DNA of 63,189 nt from Phoronis australis. Its lineage: Eukaryota; Phoronida; Phoronidae. The stretch is taken from contig NMRA01000043.1 of assembly GCA_002633005.1 (NCBI GenBank), forward strand, positions 600,277 to 663,465, given 5' to 3'. Below the pieces are notes generated by a model, which saw only the letters and a list, made by a program, of their open reading frames with translations, was not told where the DNA came from and did no database searches. This document shows, piece by piece, positions 57,678-63,189 of the stretch; the stretch's first letter is position 1, and the number at the start of each line of letters is the position of its first letter. The position numbers and the translations under genes were made by a program.

Positions 57678-57724
57678 TTGAAGAGATGTTGCCTCGCTCT
57701 TTTGCAGAAAAGTCGGTGAATGAT
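57678..57724 (-). other. Candidate untranslated PKS exon
   Basis: On the minus strand AACATCTCTTCAA is followed by a consensus donor GTAAGT at 57677. An acceptor at 57337-57338 would join it to coding exon 1. The start is set by the TATA box 24 bases upstream and is approximate. Confidence 0.45.
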
Positions 57725-57747
57725 CTCAAAAGCTACTCTCAGGCTTA

Positions 57748-57754
57748 ATTTATA
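57748..57754 (-). promoter_or_regulatory. Candidate PKS TATA box
   Basis: TATAAAT on the minus strand, with an inverted CCAAT near 57816 and CACGTG near 57888. Position fits the untranslated exon. Confidence 0.4.
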
Positions 57755-58049
57755 AAAAAATGGCAAAAGAGGCGTGGAAATTTGTGTTCGTACTTTGTCG
57801 ACCAGCTTAGAAGCAACCAATGAAGAACCTGTTTTGCTCTTTTGCGTTCTTGTTTTCTGGCAGTTCCGAGAAAAGTGTCACGTGATAAAGGATGACCTTG
57901 CTACATTTTAATACGTGACTAACTTGTTATTTCCTTGTTCCGTGCACACCGAGTCCGGCAATCATTGAAATATTTCATGCTAGGGTGGCCCGCGATCACT
58001 ACATGGTCACGAATTAAGCCTAAAATAACTTGATGCCTACATACATGTC

Positions 58050-58057
58050 ATTATTTA

Positions 58058-58099
<42 letters not shown>
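58050..58099. repeat. (ATT)n microsatellite
   Basis: About 16 ATT units, continuing into ATC/ACT and GTT repeats. Long Ile- or Asn-rich open frames here are artefacts. Confidence 0.95.
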
Positions 58100-58100
<1 letters not shown>

Positions 58101-59514
58101 CACTACTATGATTATCACTACTACTATTATTGTTGTTGTTATTATTTCTAAGTTGTTGAATTATGATTATGTCGGTGCTTTGCTTACCGTTACCATTGCC
58201 GGCAATGATTCTATGACCTGTGACTAAGCTCCAATACTGTTTATGGTTTAAGGCTGATGAAATTGCGTTGGAGATAAGACCACGGCAGTTGACTGGTGAA
58301 TTAGAAAGCAGGTTAAATACCACACGGAGCCAATTGAGTACATACGGAATTTACCGGGATAAATAACAGGTAGTTTGTATCGACATGCACGATCATGGTA
58401 CAGTGGTCTACAATATGTGCCCACGGTAACACGCACAACTTTCTTTATCATACTCTCATACTATGCATCGATATAATTCTATATTTTTCAAACTTTAAGC
58501 CCTACTCCTCTTTTATTTTTCCCCATTCTTTTGAAATTATAACTGTACTCGACAAAAGTACAATCATGAAGGCTTCACTATTTATAGAAAGGGTCATTTG
58601 TCAATTAAAATTCATGACGTTTTAAAACTTATTAGGCTCTGCTTGGTTATGTTTAGATAAACTGACCAGACTTTACATAGTAGGATTCACAAGTGGCAAA
58701 TTTTACGAAACATTTTTAAAGCTCTAACAGTTACAGTGATTTGATTTCACTGCATGTGGTAAGATCTCGGACCACCGGTTTGTTTGTTCGAGGACAGATG
58801 TATTTTATATTGTTACGCAGAGTTTATTTCGCTTTTGTGTCTAATTAATATGTGTATGGACAACTGAGCAGTTTCACTTTTATTGGAACATATATTTCAC
58901 TGAGATCTCGTTTTAATTATGAGCGCAACATTATGTCAAATGGTCGAGTAACTATTCAGATCTGGCAGAGTAGTCTGGATCACCCAGAGAACTGTAAGGT
59001 TTTGATTTTCTTAGAGGAAAGAAGTACTGTACTCCATCTACTGCATTGAAGACACCCACTTTGCTAAAAAGACGGCAATTAAGTAAAAGTAACGTAACAA
59101 TAATTTTAAATTTTAAACTCAATTAAAATATTTCTAATGAATACAGTAATGTGCTAATTGATGTCAATTGTAAAGTTCTGTCCAACAAAGACAACCCATT
59201 TTTTCAGAATTAGGAAGTTATGAGCGACTTTGGTATGAATTTCATTATTTGGACAGGGGATTTCAACTTCGTAATGACACCGGATACATATAACTATTGT
59301 CATGTAGATCTCGAGAAAAATTTTTAGTCAAGATCTGTTCGGACTGCTCTTAAATACAATGTAGACGCGTGGCGTGAATTATATACTGCAGGTCAGTGTA
59401 GATGGGTAGCAGTATCGTATTTTCTGCTGGATGGCTTCACGGACAGATATTTTTCTAGAGTTCTGCATAATCTTGACTATAAAAAGAAACTTTTTATGGA
59501 AGTGCTCTGTTGTT

Positions 59515-59570
59515 GCACCACCACCTCCACCATCACCACCACCACCACCACCACCACTACTACTACTGAT
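59515..59570. repeat. (ACC)n microsatellite
   Basis: CACCACCACC tract turning into ACT repeats. Confidence 0.93.
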
Positions 59571-60169
59571 GTTACTACATGTACTATAATTATTTATCAA
59601 AACAAGGACATCCTTCATCGCCACAACCGACATCACAGATTCCTTATTTACAGTGACATAGTAATTTGTTTAATAAATTTTATACGCAGTATCAGGTTAA
59701 GAGTTACATTCAGTCTGTTGTCTAAAATTGGCTAACTTCGGAACATTGGCTGATAGGATTCAAATGAAATTTTAAGATAATATGCTTTCATTATTTACTA
59801 TTTTTAAAACGCTAGAAATAATTTCGATGTTATAAATCAGTGCTTTGATATAGTATAATGCAAGAATTGTCAGCTTTTAGGAAAATGCTTTTTTTTTAAT
59901 TTCCCACTTTTACATAAGGAGCAATAAAAATGGGACTTTTATGATTTTCATAGAAAACCTTTGTTTTACTATCAATGTATATTCATTCATACATGCACTT
60001 GACCCAATATTACTCCCAGATTGGTCAAAAATCAAATTGTACAGTCAGGCTTTCTACTAAGTAAAATCTGTAATTTTTAGACAATTGGCTAAATGCCAGA
60101 ACTCGTGAATGTGGTCCTATATAAGCTTGTCCTGGCTAGTAAATCAGTTTGCGTGAATATAATATAGCC

Positions 60170-60320
60170 CAGTGGTGGATTTAGAGGGGGACCTAGGGAA
60201 CTAGTATGCCACCCCCCCCCCCTAAAATTCTTCCGGATTCCATTTGACAGTGCGGGAATGCGAATGTCTGACGGGCAAAATCCTGGCTAATACTCTACCC
60301 TTCACTCAAAATCCTGTAGC
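60170..60320. mobile_element. Small MITE, family E copy 2, inverted
   Basis: Starts CAGTGGTGGATTTAGAGGGG and ends ACTCAAAATCCTG; the reverse complement of 53690-53844 with a poly-C run. The far terminus is degraded. Confidence 0.6.
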
Positions 60321-61787
60321 CCTATTTAGACAGACCAGGAAATACGACTTCTTGGAAATGACCAGCACTAAGCTTCATTTCGTGGTCAACTATAAATGGA
60401 TTTCATAACCGCTTATCACGTGACACAGATAACACACAAATTTGATGCTGTAAGCTACGTCATACTACACACTTTTGAGGGTTGTTTTTCACAGACTTCC
60501 ACGAAAGGAAATACATTTTAAACGATGGTAATTTAATCGTTTTTGATCACACGCTTACAGGTGATTTATTTGTGGCAAACATATTCGCTCGTTTGATACG
60601 ATGTCGTTTTTCTGTTTTGGACCCAGACAAATTAAAATGCCAAAATTAAAAATAATAATAATAATTATGCCAAATTTACGTTGCGCTTTAAATTACTAAT
60701 CACTTAGAATGTTATTCCCAAGCCATGGGCCTGGACAATTATATTGTCCGGGAGCATACAATGGGGGGATCAAGTTAAACGGATGATAATCAGTAAATAT
60801 AGTTGTTTTTATCACCTTAATTAAGAAATTTGTATAGAAATACAAAAACATAAAGGACTCATTTACAATGTCATTCACTCTCCAGGCACACCAAATTTAA
60901 AGTCAATATGACAAAAAACGCATCTTGATTACATTATAGGTGTAGAAAATAATCGATTGGGTTTCATTTTGTTAAAAACATCGATTTTTTATTCTTGAAA
61001 GCGATATCTCTCTCAGCAGGGTATTGGCTTTTAACATTGTGTAAGAAATTGTTGTCACAAGAAAATTAGTTTGTGGAAAACATAGTCCTATAATTGTTTA
61101 GCTAAGAGTATTAACAAGTTCAACAAATCATCTTTTCCAGCCTTGAGAAATCCAAAAACTATTACTTTGTAAGATACACCCCTGACAGCTGCAATTCATC
61201 AAAGAATGAGTAAAGTGTGTTCCAAAAATGTTTCGCAATGAGACATTCCCAAAAAAGGTGTTGTAAGAACTCTGACACATTTTTCCAAAAAAGAAGAACA
61301 TAACCATCTCGTACATCTTTTTATAATTTTAGTCGTGCTTGGTGTCAAAGTTCTATGTCTTTGACGTGTACGCTTGTGTTACAAGAACGCCGACAGTAAA
61401 AGTCCCTCTCATTCCATTTTATTCACAATATAATGACACATACCCCATACACTACAAGTAAGGCCCAATCGTTGACGCAATATAAATCGTTTTGAAACAT
61501 CAATGATCAGCAAATCCGGAATGCAGGGATTATGAGTTCTGTAACTTAACGGTTTAATCGATCATATCGCCCACCCTCACAGCAACGTCCCCGAAAAACT
61601 TTGCATCCGGCCTGGCCATATTGGTATTTGTAATTTTTACGGCCGCTCCTCTTCCCCAAAGATTCTATAGTTACCTCTAGGACGGCCATTTTGGGATATA
61701 TAGTATCTTTGTCTTGCCTGAGGCAACTAGAGGTCATGTTTACTCACTGGAACCAAAGTCTCCGATAACACTACGCACCTACACTGC

Positions 61788-62018
61788 ATGAGATTAAGTA
61801 TTTCCTTGTTCAACATTTTGACCAGCGCAGCTCGCCAGACAGACATGGAACAGACACGGTTAACAGAAAGTTATATCAAAACTGCAAGCAATTCTCCGCT
61901 TCTTAATACAACATTTAATCAAGTCATAGCGGAAACGAGTGAAAAATTTGGTGACCGAGACGCTTTCGTTTTTTGTGATGAAACCACAAGAGTGACCTTC
62001 AAAGAACTTGCCGTCAAG
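61788..62018 (+). CDS. ACSF2: Acyl-CoA synthetase, ACSF2-like, first coding exon (partial gene)
   Basis: ATP-dependent ligase that would form acyl-AMP and then acyl-CoA; ACSF2 is mitochondrial in vertebrates. The exon gives MRLSISLFNILTSAARQTDM, a possible mitochondrial presequence, then ESYIKTASNSPLLNTTFNQV, AETSEKFGDRDAFVF and RVTFKELAVK. This matches the start of the AMP-binding domain (human ACSF2: SYVQG, ETTAQRVPEREALVV, RLTFAQLKEEVDK). The frame then meets a donor, GTTGGT (weak). An internal ATG at 61845 could also serve. Later exons with the AMP-binding motifs lie beyond the window or were not found. Transcription diverges from the PKS 4.5 kb away. Confidence 0.72.
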
Positions 62019-62636
62019 GTTGGTTTATTATTCGTCCCATAATCTTGTTTATAAAAACGGTTCAGAAGTAAGGCACACTGCTCTAGTTAGGCTTTCAAAT
62101 CGCATTGACGTGCCTACGTCATCAGAGATGATTCGCATTATTTTAATAATGATTAGTAGATGTAGAAAAGTTGACCAAGCGTTTGCTTTTCTGTCATCTG
62201 CTTTCTATCAGTGCACACTGAAATTTGATTGGATGACACTAGACGTACCACGTGCATAGTGTACCTCCTAGGGCACTGAGACATCGAACTCGAAATTATT
62301 TTTAGGATTTTCTGCTCTACTGTTGTGCAAAATCAAGATAAATGTTTACTACTATGCTCGAGTGCTTTATGGTTTATGCTAATTAGTTTCTAATCCAAGT
62401 TCACATTTTATGACACTTCGATTCGAGTTTAAACAGTACACACCATTGATTTTTACACATTTTGAATTACCGGTGGCCACAGACTAAATGTGTGACGTAA
62501 AATTTAGCTAAACCCATGTTTATTTTGTGTAATTAGCTCGAAATTTCGATTTTTCTTTCAACTTTGCCAATTTTCACATTTCCCGCCATGTGCTGTCATG
62601 GGTTGAACACAAGAGATCAGTGACTAGCATTGAACA

Positions 62637-62902
62637 ATGGCGGAGAGCAGTGAATTTGAAAGCGACGACGATTATGAGCAAGAATTGGATGAATACTATG
62701 AAGAAACGTACGGGAATGGTGGCCAGGATGAGGAAATGGGGTTGCACGAAAGCGAGATAAAGTTTGATGTGTTTCCGGCTGCGTACTTTTCTACTTTGAG
62801 CCTAACGAACTGGATCCTCCCGCGAGAGAAGCGGCCTCGGGCTTGGCGAGTCAACCCTAGCCGGTGGGCCAGATTTTGTAGGGCCTCTAGAAAATGGTTT
62901 TT
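62637..62902 (+). CDS. Candidate acidic first exon of an unidentified protein
   Basis: ATG in good context (ACAATGG) opens 88 codons beginning MAESSEFESDDDYEQELDEY, rich in Asp, Glu and Tyr, and ending at a consensus donor GTGAGT (62903). The last third (RAWRVNPSRWARFCRASRKW) is basic and may be in the wrong frame; the next frame reads GCVLFYFEPNELDPPAREAA. It could be the first exon of a gene inside the ACSF2-like intron, or an acidic N-terminus of a transposon protein. I recognise no family. Confidence 0.35.
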
Positions 62903-63189
62903 GTGAGTACTTTAGGGGAGCAATTTTATTTTGGTGTTTTTTAATTCATTTATTAGAGTGTTTTGAAAAACTAAAAAGTTTCCACATATAAAGTTGCACA
63001 TTTTTGAGAAATTTGAGTTTGAAGTTACCTAATAATCACCAAAGAGCTTAGTAAACTTATATTTGTAAAAACAACAGTTTTGGTGACTTTTTTGTAAAAC
63101 AAGTAATATGGTCCCATCAGTGCCATTGTATTGAACAATATTACACTCACATTACATGTTTTACTATTGTAAATTAATTGTAAACAGTG

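Larger units (their letters stand above)
57760..61545. other. Intergenic region between PKS and acyl-CoA synthetase
   Basis: AT-rich DNA without a supported gene. Holds the ATT and ACC microsatellites and one family E MITE. Confidence 0.5.

Noticed and set aside
58051-58323. Asn-rich minus-strand and Ile-rich plus-strand frames
   Set aside because: Microsatellite translation.
61546-61737. 63-codon minus-strand ATG frame just upstream of the ACSF2-like start (MAVLEVTIESLGKRSGRKNY)
   Set aside because: It could suggest a bidirectional promoter, but there is no known homology, no supporting donor, and one short frame is expected by chance.

Overview
The window is eukaryotic, animal nuclear DNA. 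Genes are split by GT-AG introns, AT-rich intergenic DNA is full of degenerate transposons and minisatellites, and the recognisable proteins are metazoan. The mixture (a true RB1-type retinoblastoma protein, an FAS-like animal polyketide synthase, an ACSF2-type acyl-CoA synthetase, many small MITEs) fits a marine invertebrate, perhaps a hemichordate, lancelet or echinoderm. The sequence alone does not fix the species.

Layout. Positions 1-4000 hold an upstream region with two CACGTG boxes and an E2F-like site, then a dead hAT transposase split by a 798-bp solo LTR with a clean 5-bp target duplication. Positions 4066-41232 (+) carry a retinoblastoma gene. I could place 25 coding exons with GT-AG borders and continuous phase, giving an 857-residue protein with N-terminal domain, pocket A, pocket B and RbC. 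Its introns hold most of the repeats: seven minisatellite arrays, hAT-like MITEs, a TTAA-flanked element and two long dispersed repeats. Positions 42751-57285 (-) carry a 2451-residue polyketide synthase (KS-AT-DH-MT-ER-KR-ACP, no thioesterase) in six coding exons, 92% of it in one 6.77-kb exon. It converges on RB1, tail to tail. Its upstream introns hold three copies of a ~570-bp MITE, a 5'-truncated LINE and small MITEs. Positions 57760-61700 are mostly empty. At 61788 (+) starts the first exon of an ACSF2-like acyl-CoA synthetase, divergent from the PKS, and at 62637 (+) a candidate acidic first exon of an unidentified gene.

Working together. RB1 (cell-cycle control) and the PKS have no obvious functional link, though their 3' ends may overlap. 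The PKS and the acyl-CoA synthetase could form a small metabolic pair, since the PKS lacks a release domain and the ligase could activate a starter or a free product; this is inference from position only.

Most unusual signals: (1) the solo LTR upstream of RB1, in the same orientation, carries a dense cluster of canonical heat-shock elements just before its TATA box; (2) minisatellites have copied or abut three RB1 splice sites; (3) a TTAA element has an identifiable empty-site paralogue elsewhere in the window; (4) a nearly intronless animal PKS stands next to an acyl-CoA ligase.
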